Of a DNA stretch of 64,000 bases, positions 8,859 to 17,880 are shown piece by piece. Under the pieces are notes generated by a model. That model saw only the letters and a program-made list of their open reading frames with translations, was not told the origin of the DNA and searched no databases. The translations under genes and the position numbers were made by a program. This DNA comes from Corynebacterium epidermidicanis. GTDB lineage: Bacteria > Actinomycetota > Actinomycetes > Mycobacteriales > Mycobacteriaceae. The stretch is taken from assembly GCF_001021025.1 (NCBI RefSeq), contig NZ_CP011541.1:62001-126000 (forward strand). Direction: 5' to 3'. Position 1 is the first letter of the stretch, and every line of letters starts with the position of its first letter.

Positions 8859-10103
8859 ATGAAAGAGATTCTTCCGGAGCATGTAGTTCAGTCGTGGCTT
8901 GCAGTTATTCCCCGGGTGCCGGCGGAGGTGCCACTGGAAATCCAGGGAGTTGCCAAGCACATGGAACACCCGTTGACCTTTGCTTTTCATTGCGATGGCT
9001 CGTGGCCGGCGGTGGAATTAGCTGCGCAGATTCCGTTCTTGATTGGCCGTGAAAACGATGATTCAGCGACATTTGCGCTGTCAGATGGTCGCGTTGTCGC
9101 GGATCCGCACTATCACTTCGCGGACGATCGGCTGATAGACATCTTTATGATGAGCATCTCCGATCTCTTTTCCAATGGACCCGTGACTTTCGTGATGGAT
9201 TTTGCGCAGGGTTGGGAGTTTGAGCTCACATCGTTGCCCGGTACTTTTGACACCATCAACGAGCAGGATTTCCTGGAACCTATCCAGCTCGGCGGGATCG
9301 CTGATTCCAGGATGACCCCGCAGGTGGTAGATGCGTTTCTTGCGCTTTTGGCGGATGAGGAAGTCTCACCACAAGCGAAGGCGGCGATGATGCGTGGTCG
9401 GCTCATGCTGGATTTCCCACCTATTCCTCCGGAAGATCTAGCGTTCTACCTGCGCCATTATTTGCCTTTCCGATTTTCTGCGTCGGATTCGCAGGTGCTT
9501 ACTAATACACAAATCAATCCCCAGATGATGGCGGTGGCGCACGATGTCGCTGAGATCGTGCGCTACGTCGCTGATCAACCGGGCGCGCGTATCAAGCTCC
9601 TCAAGAGTGGCAGCTGGCCCGCCGGCGATATTCGAAAGCTTACGCAAACCGCGAGCTTTAGCGAGGAGCTTCTCGACGTCCTCGACGGCCAGAATCCCCG
9701 TAGCATCCTGCATGACCCGCATTTCAGTCAAATCCTGAATCTTGCGCACTTGATGATGGACTCGAGCGACACATACCTGGAACTCGGTTCTGAGGCCGCT
9801 CTGTGTCTTGCTGTCGACGAAGTTTTGCTTGAGCAGTGGGTGCTGTACATTTTGTGCGATGAAGCCCAACAGTTGGTTGAGGATCCCTATAACAGGCCGT
9901 CGCCACCACAGTTTGCCGGCATAGAATTCAGTGAAGAGCTGCAAAATATTTTGTCGGGCGGTCTTGGACTATTGGAAGACAGTGACGACGCTGAAGACTT
10001 TGAGGACATGTTTGAAGCAGCAATGCGCAACCTTGACCTGCCCCCTGAGGTTGAGAAGGAGCTTCGCGAGCAAATGTTTAAAGGATTGAGCTTCGATGAC
10101 TAG
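8859..10103 (+). CDS. Acidic protein of unknown function, Cas3 neighbour
   Basis: This is a 414-residue, strongly acidic cytoplasmic protein without signal peptide or membrane segment. The segment FVMDFAQGWEFELTSLPG (about residues 111-128) weakly recalls the YDFGDGWxHxI core of pRiA4b ORF-3-like domains, which is a guess. The remainder is helical, and the C-terminus is very acidic (EDSDDAEDFEDMFEAA). I do not recognise the family. It lies 350 bases before cas3 on the same strand, with a terminator-like hairpin between them, so it is probably a separate transcript. ATG at 8859 has no visible ribosome binding site but is seven bases behind a possible -10, so it may be leaderless. Confidence 0.7.
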   Translation: MKEILPEHVVQSWLAVIPRVPAEVPLEIQGVAKHMEHPLTFAFHCDGSWPAVELAAQIPFLIGRENDDSATFALSDGRVVADPHYHFADDRLIDIFMMSISDLFSNGPVTFVMDFAQGWEFELTSLPGTFDTINEQDFLEPIQLGGIADSRMTPQVVDAFLALLADEEVSPQAKAAMMRGRLMLDFPPIPPEDLAFYLRHYLPFRFSASDSQVLTNTQINPQMMAVAHDVAEIVRYVADQPGARIKLLKSGSWPAGDIRKLTQTASFSEELLDVLDGQNPRSILHDPHFSQILNLAHLMMDSSDTYLELGSEAALCLAVDEVLLEQWVLYILCDEAQQLVEDPYNRPSPPQFAGIEFSEELQNILSGGLGLLEDSDDAEDFEDMFEAAMRNLDLPPEVEKELREQMFKGLSFDD

Positions 10104-10190
10104 CTCGGCAAGCGCGGACGCAACTGGCCGTCGATAATTGCCCGTAGTTATCTCGCCCAACTCTGCAGGGAGTCGCGACGTCGAAAGGCT

Positions 10191-10214
10191 GGAACCGCTG
10201 GGCGGGTTCCTTTT
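10191..10214 (+). terminator. Rho-independent-type terminator after the acidic protein gene
   Basis: GGAACC (10191-10196) and GGTTCC (10205-10210) form a six-base stem with an eight-base loop, followed by TTTT. It lies 88 bases after the stop of the upstream gene. The rest of the gap to cas3 (10104-10454) holds no recognisable gene or CRISPR repeat. Confidence 0.5.
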
Positions 10215-10454
10215 GAATTCAGGCAAGCGCGACGCCAAATGGGCCTGGCTGATGCTCATGTCGCGGGGATTCGACTGGCAAATGATTAAGCCGCTTTTCG
10301 CCGGTGTTGCCATGAAATGTTTGTTTCCAGGGTGACGTCTTTCTGCCCCCAAATTAAAACATGTGTTCGATGCATTGCCTCGGTGTGTCCACCGCCATTG
10401 CTAGGTTTATTTTCAGAGCCCAAAAGGTTGGGCGAGCGTCAAACAGGAGTAACC

Positions 10455-13238
10455 ATGACCATTGTCACCCAAGCTGATCGATGGCTAATTGACCGGAGTC
10501 TGCAAGTTAATGCTTTGTGGGCGAAATCGGGGACCGAAGAAGCCTACCTACACTTGCCACAGCATCTCATCGATACCGCGTGTGTGGCGGAATGGCTTTG
10601 GGATAACTGGGTATCAGCGGCTCTTAAGACTGCGCTGAGTCGAACCTGGTCCTTGAACGAAGATCATTTGCGCCGACTGTACGTATTCTTGGCCGGGACG
10701 CATGACGTTGGTAAGGCAACAGTGAGTTTTCAGCGGCAGGCGGAGAATCCCCCCAGTAAGTCCTATTTGTTGGCGGAAGTTGAGACAGCTGGGCTGTCGC
10801 TGGCATGGACACTGGGGGAGGGGACACAAAAGCTTCCTCATGGCACCGCCTCGGCGTTGATTCTTAGGGGCTGGCTGCAGAAGTGGGGTATTGGGAAGTT
10901 GCAGGCAGTACGAGTTTCATCAGTCGTGGACGCGCACCACGGCTTCGCGACTGATCCAAAACTGTTGGAGTTACACCAGCGGACAATTCCGAACTACCCC
11001 GAAGCTTGGGCGTCAATTCATGCAGAAATCCTTGACACCATGGCAGAGCTTACCGACATCGAGGACGTGTTGGATGCACAGTTGGGTGTGGGCGGCCCCT
11101 ATGCGGCCGCCACCCAGTTGATGACGGGCCTGGTGATTATGGCCGACTGGATAGCGTCTAATGAAGACCTATTCCCTTACCGTAACGATCAGTCGCAGGT
11201 TGAACGGGTTGAAGCAGCGATGGCAGCCGTGCAACTACCTAGCCCATGGCAATCGATTTCTGCAGGTATAGATACAAAACTGCAATTTCAAAACACTTTC
11301 GGTTGGCCAGACTATTTTGAGGTGCGCCCAGTACAAGACGCCGCTGTTCAAATCGCCCGGTCCCACGAGAGCCCTTGCCTGATGATTATCGAAGCCCCAA
11401 CCGGTGAAGGAAAAACAGAGGCAGGGCTGGCAGCTGCGCACGTCATTGGAGAGAAGACTGGCGCTCAGGGCGTTTTTGTTGCTGCACCCACGATGTCCAC
11501 GGCTAATGGGCTTTTCGAACGAACCACTGACTGGGTCCGGCGGTCTTCTCAGAGTGGTGAAGTGGCCTCCATGTACTTGGCACATTCCAAGAATCAACTC
11601 TCGGAACAGTACCAAGCACTGCGTTTTTCCGGAATCGGAAGCGATACCCTAGACCACGGGTCGGTGGTAGCTAATCAATGGTTGTCTGGCCGCAGAAAGG
11701 GCATCCTTGCCGATTTCGTGGTTGGAACAGTGGACCAGGTTTTGATGATGGTCCTCCAAGCGCGATTCTCGATGCTTCGCCACGTCGGGTTGGCTGGCAA
11801 GGTCATAATTATCGACGAAGTCCATGCCTACGACGCCTACATGTCGCAATATCTCTACCGCACTCTGGAGTGGCTAGCCAATTATGGCGTGAGCGTGATT
11901 TTGATGTCTGCGACTCTGCCGCCTGCGCAACGAAAAGACCTCGCCGCGGCCTACGCTTCCCAACTCGTCACTGACCCTGACCTGGAAAAGCTCAATACCA
12001 GCGCATACCCCCTGATTAGCACGGTTAGTGCTGCTGGAATTGCCACCCTTCCGATTGCTTCTCGACCTACCGACCTTGAAGCTTCACTGACGGTCCTCGA
12101 TGACTCCCTCGACACTTTGGTGAACCAGGTCAAAGCATTGCTTGTCGACGGCGGTGTGGCACTCATCATCTGTAACACCATCGCACGTTCCCAGGCAGCT
12201 TTTGATGCGCTGAGCTCCAAGTTTCCGGGCGATGTTGACCTGCATCATTCGGCATTCGTTGCAGCCCATCGAAGTGCCAAAGAGGACCTACTTCGCGAAA
12301 TGTTGGGTCCGCAAGCACACCGAGGCTCGGGTAGGCCCGACAGGAAGATCGTGGTGGCAACCCAGGTAGCCGAACAATCCTTGGATATCGATGCTGATGT
12401 ACTTGTGACAGATATTGCCCCGATTGACCTGGTGATCCAGCGAATTGGCCGTTTACATCGGCACCGCCGACCGGATTCTGATCGGCCTTTGTTGCTTCAA
12501 GAGCCCCAGGTGTTTATCCGTGGTATCCAAGTAATCGATCCACTTCCGGAATTCGATGGTGGCGCGGAAGCCGTCTACGGCCGCAAACTGCTCCTCGCAA
12601 CGATGGCACATTTGCCAGCAGTTTTTCGACGCCCCGACGATGTAGCCGAACTCGTACGCAATGTCTATGCCGAGAATCCCGCCATTCCGACCGGATGGTC
12701 GGAAGCGTGGAGAGAGGCGTGCCAAAAAGCGAGCGCCGAACGGTTCAGCGCTGAGCGTAGAGCTGACGCTTTCCGATTCCCTGCCCCAGGCGCAGCGTCG
12801 GAAATGCGCTATTTATTTGATCGACTGCATTCGGAACCCAAGCCAGGTGAGGAAGAAGTGGGAAATGCGCAGGTGCGCGATGCCGAGCTAACGGTGGAAG
12901 CTATCGCAATCCAAAAGGACGAGTACGGCTATCGCCCACTTGGCTCGGATGAAGAGATCCAAATAGGCAGTGACGTGAACTATGGCCAAGCGTTGGCGTT
13001 GGCAGCTCACTCCATCAGGCTGCCGGCGCGGCTAACCAGACGGGGCAGTGATTTCGACGAAGTGATTGGAGACCTGGAAATGCAAACACCAGGGGAGTGG
13101 TCTGAGTCGGGGATTCTGAAAGGACAGGTAGCTCTTATTTTTAACACCGAAGGCTTCGCCTCAGCAGGCCGTTTTACCTTGCGATATGACTTGGAGAGAG
13201 GTCTTGAAGTTGTGGCAACCGAAGCTGTTCAATCCTGA
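10455..13238 (+). CDS. cas3: Cas3: HD nuclease-helicase of type I CRISPR systems, without other cas genes here
   Basis: This 927-residue protein has an N-terminal HD nuclease (FLAGTHDVGKATVSFQ, His83-Asp84; VVDAHHGF about residue 157). An SF2 helicase follows with motif I EAPTGEGKTEAGLAAAH (about 313), DEVH in VIIIDEVHAYDAYMS (about 453), motif III LMSATLPP (about 485) and motif VI VIQRIGRLHRHRR (about 660). All catalytic motifs look intact. Cas3 is recruited by Cascade to unwind and shred target DNA; length and order fit type I-E/I-C. No cas5-8, cas1, cas2 or repeat array is present in the window. ATG at 10455 is chosen because AGGAGTAACC precedes it. A Fic gene follows 14 bases after the stop. 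Confidence 0.9.
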   Translation: MTIVTQADRWLIDRSLQVNALWAKSGTEEAYLHLPQHLIDTACVAEWLWDNWVSAALKTALSRTWSLNEDHLRRLYVFLAGTHDVGKATVSFQRQAENPPSKSYLLAEVETAGLSLAWTLGEGTQKLPHGTASALILRGWLQKWGIGKLQAVRVSSVVDAHHGFATDPKLLELHQRTIPNYPEAWASIHAEILDTMAELTDIEDVLDAQLGVGGPYAAATQLMTGLVIMADWIASNEDLFPYRNDQSQVERVEAAMAAVQLPSPWQSISAGIDTKLQFQNTFGWPDYFEVRPVQDAAVQIARSHESPCLMIIEAPTGEGKTEAGLAAAHVIGEKTGAQGVFVAAPTMSTANGLFERTTDWVRRSSQSGEVASMYLAHSKNQLSEQYQALRFSGIGSDTLDHGSVVANQWLSGRRKGILADFVVGTVDQVLMMVLQARFSMLRHVGLAGKVIIIDEVHAYDAYMSQYLYRTLEWLANYGVSVILMSATLPPAQRKDLAAAYASQLVTDPDLEKLNTSAYPLISTVSAAGIATLPIASRPTDLEASLTVLDDSLDTLVNQVKALLVDGGVALIICNTIARSQAAFDALSSKFPGDVDLHHSAFVAAHRSAKEDLLREMLGPQAHRGSGRPDRKIVVATQVAEQSLDIDADVLVTDIAPIDLVIQRIGRLHRHRRPDSDRPLLLQEPQVFIRGIQVIDPLPEFDGGAEAVYGRKLLLATMAHLPAVFRRPDDVAELVRNVYAENPAIPTGWSEAWREACQKASAERFSAERRADAFRFPAPGAASEMRYLFDRLHSEPKPGEEEVGNAQVRDAELTVEAIAIQKDEYGYRPLGSDEEIQIGSDVNYGQALALAAHSIRLPARLTRRGSDFDEVIGDLEMQTPGEWSESGILKGQVALIFNTEGFASAGRFTLRYDLERGLEVVATEAVQS

Positions 13239-13252
13239 TTAGGCTGGGAACC

Positions 13253-13858
13253 ATGTTGGAGAATTTGCTGGGCCTGACGGGCGAAGTGGCGTTGGCGCGT
13301 GAAGAAGAGCGACTTACAAAAACACGCGCCATTGAAATCTTTGACGGCGACTTGCTTAAGGAGTTAACACCGGGCGTATTTTCCACTTTGGCCTTCATTC
13401 ACCGTCAGCTATTCCAGGATGTTTATGACTTCGCGGGCGAGATTCGAGTGGAGAACATTTCGAAAGGAAGCTTTCGTTTTGCATCCGTCATGTACTTGCC
13501 AGCTGCATTGGAGGCGATCGACCAAATGCCCCACGCAACCTTTGACGAGATCGTAGCCAAGTACGTAGAGATGAACATCGCCCATCCCTTTAGAGAAGGT
13601 AATGGGCGGAGCACCCGGATTTGGTTAGACCACGTGCTGATGAACTCGCTGGGATGCGCCGTCGATTGGTCTGCAGTGGATAAACAGGACTATCTGCTGG
13701 CAATGGAACGCAGCCCAGTGCGCGATCTGGAGATTCGGATGCTCTTGCAAGAACACCTCACCGAAGGCGTTCCGAGCCGTGCAACCTTTATGAAAGGCCT
13801 CGACGCAAGCTACCGGTACGAAGGCTACAACACTTTCCGAGCGGAAGATCTCAGGTGA
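13253..13858 (+). CDS. Class III Fic AMP-transferase, coupled to cas3
   Basis: This 201-residue protein has the canonical active site HPFREGNGRSTR (His111 and following). The flap region DVYDFAGEIRVENISKGSFR resembles that of Neisseria meningitidis NmFic. The C-terminal SYRYEGY (Ser186, Glu190, Gly191) fits the inhibitory (S/T)xxxE(G/N) motif of class III Fic proteins, which occlude their own ATP site until oligomers dissociate. Fic enzymes transfer AMP to hydroxyl side chains; several bacterial ones target GyrB/ParE, but the target here is unknown. The start ATG lies 14 bases after the cas3 stop, so co-transcription is very likely. No FicA-type antitoxin gene is adjacent, as expected for class III. 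Confidence 0.88.
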   Translation: MLENLLGLTGEVALAREEERLTKTRAIEIFDGDLLKELTPGVFSTLAFIHRQLFQDVYDFAGEIRVENISKGSFRFASVMYLPAALEAIDQMPHATFDEIVAKYVEMNIAHPFREGNGRSTRIWLDHVLMNSLGCAVDWSAVDKQDYLLAMERSPVRDLEIRMLLQEHLTEGVPSRATFMKGLDASYRYEGYNTFRAEDLR

Positions 13859-13859
13859 T

Positions 13860-14027
13860 GAGGTCAAGCTCAAGCCCACTCCGAACGACTCAGATGTGCG
13901 ACACCTGTATTGGCTGGGCGAGCAATTTGGAGAGCGACTCGTTGAAAAAGTGGTGGTCACAACCGGGACGGATGCATATCGACGGCCCGATGGTGTCGTC
14001 GTGGTGCCACTGGCATTGTTGGGCTAG
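13860..14027 (+). pseudogene. Second DUF4143 ATPase remnant, C-terminus only
   Basis: An open frame beginning two bases after the fic stop encodes EVKLKPTPNDSDVRHLYWLG, then KVVVTTGTDAYRRPDGVVVV and PLALLG, ending at TAG 14025-14027. It aligns with the end of the decayed DUF4143 protein at 7795-8541 (EVKLTVAPTDGDVRHVLWLR, ITTGKHAYRRPDGVAVIPLA), but it differs at many positions and lies on the opposite strand. All upstream parts of the gene are missing. The two remnants bracket the Cas3 island. Confidence 0.7.
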
Positions 14028-14064
14028 TGAGACCACCTGTGTGCAGCCCTCTCCAGGAGTTCTA

Positions 14065-15705
14065 TCATCTACTTAACGCCTCCCCAACCCGCTTGCCGGA
14101 GTGAATGCAGCCGCCGAGGAATGTCCCTTCGAGGGCGTTTTTGCCGTGCATGCCGCCACCACCGAAGCCGGCGGCCTCGCCACACGCGTATAGGCCTGGG
14201 AGAACCGATCCGTCGGCACGAAGGCATCGCCCTGACAAATCCGTTTCAATCCCGCCGAGCGTCTTGCGGGTGACCACGTGCAGACGCACGGCAATCAAAG
14301 GACCGTGTGCCGGATCCAGGATGCGTCCTGGTGGAGCGCAGCGGATGATTTTGTCGCCAAGAAAGCCTCGCGCGGTGCGGATGTAGTTGACCTGGATGTC
14401 CTTGGAGAATGGGTTGTCTAGTTGTGAGTCGCGGTCTTCCAGCACGCGTCGCACGTTTGCCAATGACACCGGCACAGTGCCGAGTTCATTCATGCCGTCG
14501 ACCAGCTCTGGCAGCGAGGAGGCAACCACCCAGTCGGCGCCGTGTTCCATGAAGGCCTTGATCGCGACGTGCGTCCCGGGGGCGACTTTCCCTATGAGCT
14601 TGCGCAGGGACTTCTCCGTAAGATCGGGGTTTTGCTCCGAGCCGGAGAAGATGAATTCTTTGTCGGCGATCGCCTGGTTGAGCACGAACCATGAGTAGCC
14701 GTGCCCGGTTTGCCCGATGTGTGCGAGAGCCGCGAGGTTGTCGGAGCCTGGGAACAAGTTGGTCGGCAATCGGCGACCCGTCGCGTCCAGCCACACCGAC
14801 GACGGCCCCGGAATGATTCGGATGCCGTGACCTGGCCAGATCGGGTTCCAGTTGATCATGCCTTCGGGGTAGTGCCACATGCGGTCGGTGTTGACGAGGT
14901 TGGCACCTGCGTTCGCCGCGATGTCGATCCCATGGCCGTCGACATGCGCTGGCACGCCCGTGACCATGTCCTCGGGGCAGGGACCCCAGCGGTCGGTGGG
15001 CCACATCTTACGCACCTTCTCGAGGTTGCCGCCGATGCCGCCGGTCGCGATCACCACGGTGCCGCGCGCCTCAAACTGCTTGACGACGTCGCGCCCGCTC
15101 GCCACCCCACGCGGCTCGTTGGCGGGTGCGAGCTGGTCGCCACGCACGCCGACGACCTGGCCGTCCTCGACGATGAGCGAGCTAACGCGGTGGCGGAAAT
15201 GGAATTCAACCTTGCCTTCGCGCTCGAAGTCCTCCAGCGGCTCGCGGAACACCCGCACGACCTCAGGCCCGGTGCCCCAAGTCAGGTGGAAGCGGGGTAC
15301 CGAATTACCGTGCCCGGAAGCATCGCCACTGCCGCGCTCAGCCCAGCCGATGGTCGGGACCACGTTGAGCCCTAGTTCACGCAGGTAGTCGCGCATTTCT
15401 TCGGCGGCGAATTCGACAAATTTCTCGCCCCACTGCCGGGGCCAGTGGTCGTGGGGAGCGTCGTCAAACTGGGCGGAGTTTTCCCAGTCGCGCCACGCGA
15501 GCTCTTTAGAGTCGTGCACGCGCAGCAGGCGCTGCTCGGGGGAATTCACCCAGAACAGGCCACCCAGCGACCAAAACGCCTGTCCGCCGAGGTTGGCGCG
15601 GCTTTCCTGATCGAGGAAAACCACGTGCCGCCCGCCCTTCGCGGCCTCATATCCTGCGACGAGACCCGCAAGCCCCGTCCCCACAATGATTACTGTGTCG
15701 CTCAT
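14065..15705 (-). CDS. FAD-binding dehydrogenase, KsdD/fumarate reductase flavoprotein family
   Basis: This 546-residue flavoprotein begins SDTVIIVGTGLAGLVAGYEA, the GxGxxG dinucleotide-binding fold with the acidic residue in VVFLDQES. A second FAD contact VVIATGGIGGNL follows near residue 220, and the C-terminal FAD motif GLYACGEAAGFGGGGMHG lies near 505-525. The layout matches the actinobacterial 'FAD-binding dehydrogenase' group related to 3-ketosteroid delta1-dehydrogenases, but the substrate cannot be assigned, and no steroid gene cluster is nearby. It may be transcribed with the CoA-transferase gene upstream on the same strand (28 bases between them). Confidence 0.82.
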   Translation of the reverse strand: MSDTVIIVGTGLAGLVAGYEAAKGGRHVVFLDQESRANLGGQAFWSLGGLFWVNSPEQRLLRVHDSKELAWRDWENSAQFDDAPHDHWPRQWGEKFVEFAAEEMRDYLRELGLNVVPTIGWAERGSGDASGHGNSVPRFHLTWGTGPEVVRVFREPLEDFEREGKVEFHFRHRVSSLIVEDGQVVGVRGDQLAPANEPRGVASGRDVVKQFEARGTVVIATGGIGGNLEKVRKMWPTDRWGPCPEDMVTGVPAHVDGHGIDIAANAGANLVNTDRMWHYPEGMINWNPIWPGHGIRIIPGPSSVWLDATGRRLPTNLFPGSDNLAALAHIGQTGHGYSWFVLNQAIADKEFIFSGSEQNPDLTEKSLRKLIGKVAPGTHVAIKAFMEHGADWVVASSLPELVDGMNELGTVPVSLANVRRVLEDRDSQLDNPFSKDIQVNYIRTARGFLGDKIIRCAPPGRILDPAHGPLIAVRLHVVTRKTLGGIETDLSGRCLRADGSVLPGLYACGEAAGFGGGGMHGKNALEGTFLGGCIHSGKRVGEALSR

Positions 15706-15733
15706 GGCACCAGAGTGTAGTAAGCAGCAGTGG

Positions 15734-16492
15734 CTACCGCACTGCGGAAATTGGCAGGTCTACCTGTCGGGCCCACTTCTCGATCTCCGCGACGCTCCGC
15801 TCCGGGAAGCTTGTGGCGTGGTCGGCTAGGCGCGCAGCGAAGTGCGGCTCCAGGGCCGCTACCGCTACGAAGCCGTCTTTCGCCGGATAGATCCGATAGT
15901 TGTCCACGCTTCCGCCGAGCAGCCCTTCCGGCGCAGTGACTCCGTGCAGATACGGCGCAGCCATATCAAGGGCAGCTTGCTTCAACCCGATCCGCGTGTG
16001 CCCACCACCAGCAATGAGCAGCGCAAGCGCTGCGGACACTGCTTGGGAGGCGCCCATCAGATCTCCCAGCAGCACCTTTGGCATGTGCGGGGGAGTGAGG
16101 GTGCCGGCCTCGGCCTGATAGGTGAGGTCGTGACCCGCATGCTCGGGATTGTCCACGTCACCGACGATTTCCACGTGACCCACCCCCTCCGGTACCTCCA
16201 CGCCCATCCTGGTCAGTGCGGAAGGTCGGTGCGAGGTGATGAGCAGGTGGGCGTCGGCAAGCAGGCGGTTCAGTTCGGCCTGCCCCGCGGGGGTTTTGAG
16301 GTCCACGGTGACAATTTCGCAACGCCGCTTGAGTTCCTCGTACCAGGTGGGGGCCAGGTGGGCGAGCGGGTCTCCGGCAGGTGGCTCCAGCTTGACGACG
16401 CGCGCGCCCAGGCTAGCCAGCCGATCGGCGGCCCACGGGCCGGGGAGATTCACGGCGAGATTGATGACGGTAATGTTCTGCAAAGGCTCCAT
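15734..16492 (-). CDS. CoA-transferase family III (CaiB/BaiF) protein
   Basis: This 252-residue protein starts MEPLQNITVINLAVNLPGPW. The segment AADRLASLGARVVKLEPPAGDPL is the N-terminal CoA-binding hallmark of family III CoA-transferases. YEELKRRCEIVTVDLKTPAG and NYRIYPAKDGFVAVAALEP follow in the expected order. These enzymes swap CoA between carboxylic acids. At 252 residues it is shorter than the usual 350-430, lacking part of the C-terminal domain, but it resembles short actinobacterial members. It is divergent from sucC and shares a promoter region with it. Confidence 0.78.
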   Translation of the reverse strand: MEPLQNITVINLAVNLPGPWAADRLASLGARVVKLEPPAGDPLAHLAPTWYEELKRRCEIVTVDLKTPAGQAELNRLLADAHLLITSHRPSALTRMGVEVPEGVGHVEIVGDVDNPEHAGHDLTYQAEAGTLTPPHMPKVLLGDLMGASQAVSAALALLIAGGGHTRIGLKQAALDMAAPYLHGVTAPEGLLGGSVDNYRIYPAKDGFVAVAALEPHFAARLADHATSFPERSVAEIEKWARQVDLPISAVR

Positions 16493-16535
16493 AACGTGAT
16501 CCTAGCCACAATTCCAGCCCGGCCGCCGAATGTAA

Positions 16536-16547
16536 ACTTTGCAAAGT
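16536..16547. promoter_or_regulatory. TTTGC palindrome before sucCD, RamB-like site
   Basis: ACTTTGCAAAGT at 16536-16547 is a perfect 12-bp palindrome, followed closely by a second half, GTTGCAAAAG. C. glutamicum RamB, the regulator of acetate and TCA-linked genes, recognises AA/GTTTGCAAA-like boxes. The site lies in the 145-bp divergent region between the CoA-transferase gene and sucC, about 90 bases before the sucC start. Assignment to RamB is an inference. Confidence 0.45.
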
Positions 16548-16637
16548 TGCAAAAGTGAACTGTGAAGCTCCTATGCAATCGTTAGAGTGGTGACCTGAAA
16601 CACAACCGTTCGTTACCCAAGTGTGAATGGAGCCTCA

Positions 16638-17849
16638 GTGGACCTATACGAATACCAAGCCCGCGCGCTATTCGCCGAGCACAACATCCCGGTGCTCGCC
16701 GGCAAGCTAGCCACGTCCGCAGCCGAAGCCGAACGCGCAGCCCAAGAAATCCAGCGCGACACCGGAGCCGATCTCCTCGTGGTCAAGGCCCAGGTGAAAA
16801 CCGGTGGCCGTGGCAAGGCCGGCGGCGTGAAGTTGGCCCGGACCCCGGAGGAAACGCGCGAAGCAGCCGAGCACATCCTGGGCCTGGACATCAAGGGACA
16901 TGTGGTGCGGAAAGTTATGGTCGCGCAGGGTGCAGACATCGCCGAAGAGTACTACTTCTCCATCCTCCTGGACCGCACCAAGCGCAGCTTCCTCGCGATG
17001 CTCTCCAAGGAAGGCGGCATGGAGATTGAGCAATTGGCCGTCGAAAAGCCAGAAGCTTTGATCAAGCGGAACTTCACGCCCCTGGATGGCTTGACAGACA
17101 CGCTGGCCCGCGAAATGACGGAGGCGGCCGGCTTCGCACCGGAGGACCAGGCCAAGCTGGTGCCTGTGTTGAAGCAGCTCTACGCCGCTTTTGTGGCCGA
17201 GGATGCCACACTGGTGGAAGTGAACCCGTTGGTGAAGACCGATACCGGGGAAATCCTAGCGCTGGACGGCAAAGTCACCCTGGATGACAACGCCGAATTC
17301 CGCCACCCCAACCACGCGGAGCTCCACGATGCCTCGGCAACCGATCCGCTGGAAACCAAAGCTCAGCGCATGGGCCTGAACTACGTGAAGCTGGACGGCA
17401 ACGTGGGCGTGATCGGCAACGGCGCCGGCCTGGTGATGTCCACCCTTGACGTCGTGGCCTACGCCGGTGAGGACTTGCCAGGACAGCCACGCCCGGCAAA
17501 CTTCCTGGACATCGGCGGCGGCGCCAACGCGGAAGTCATGGCCAATGGCCTCGAAGTGATCCTGAGCGACCCGCAGGTCAAGAGCGTTTTCGTGAACGTT
17601 TTCGGTGGCATCACTGCCTGCGACGAAGTAGCTAGCGGCATCATCCAGGCCTTCAAGATCCTGGCAGCCGACGGCGTCGAACCGAAGCCACTCGTTGTGC
17701 GACTTGACGGCAACAACGCCGAACTCGGTCGCCAACTACTCAACGATGCCCAGCTCCCGCACCTGCAGCAAGTAGCCACCATGGATGACGCCGCGCGTCG
17801 CGCCGCCGAACTCGCATCCGACGCCGCCCCCGCCTCTACCGCCAGCTAA
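16638..17849 (+). CDS. sucC: Succinyl-CoA synthetase (ADP-forming) beta subunit
   Basis: This 403-residue protein has the ATP-grasp fold ([60 protein letters not shown]). The C-terminal CoA-ligase domain follows ([39 protein letters not shown]). With SucD it converts succinyl-CoA, ADP and phosphate to succinate, ATP and CoA in the TCA cycle. GTG at 16638 is chosen because the family starts MDLxEYQA and GGAG lies just upstream. SucD follows after 31 bases. In corynebacteria sucCD is not universal: C. glutamicum retains it, whereas some pathogens are reported to lack it. Confidence 0.97.
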   Translation: MDLYEYQARALFAEHNIPVLAGKLATSAAEAERAAQEIQRDTGADLLVVKAQVKTGGRGKAGGVKLARTPEETREAAEHILGLDIKGHVVRKVMVAQGADIAEEYYFSILLDRTKRSFLAMLSKEGGMEIEQLAVEKPEALIKRNFTPLDGLTDTLAREMTEAAGFAPEDQAKLVPVLKQLYAAFVAEDATLVEVNPLVKTDTGEILALDGKVTLDDNAEFRHPNHAELHDASATDPLETKAQRMGLNYVKLDGNVGVIGNGAGLVMSTLDVVAYAGEDLPGQPRPANFLDIGGGANAEVMANGLEVILSDPQVKSVFVNVFGGITACDEVASGIIQAFKILAADGVEPKPLVVRLDGNNAELGRQLLNDAQLPHLQQVATMDDAARRAAELASDAAPASTAS

Positions 17850-17880
17850 TCGCCCACAAGCCAGCATAGAAAGACACATC

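Noticed and set aside
10107..10245. Two GGCAAGCGCG-containing segments before cas3 as possible CRISPR repeats
   Set aside because: Only two imperfect copies 115 bases apart; no regular spacing and no stem-loop repeat consensus.
14701..15388. Plus-strand open frames of 169-224 residues opposite the FAD-dehydrogenase gene
   Set aside because: They are antisense shadows of a GC-rich, clearly recognisable flavoprotein gene on the minus strand.
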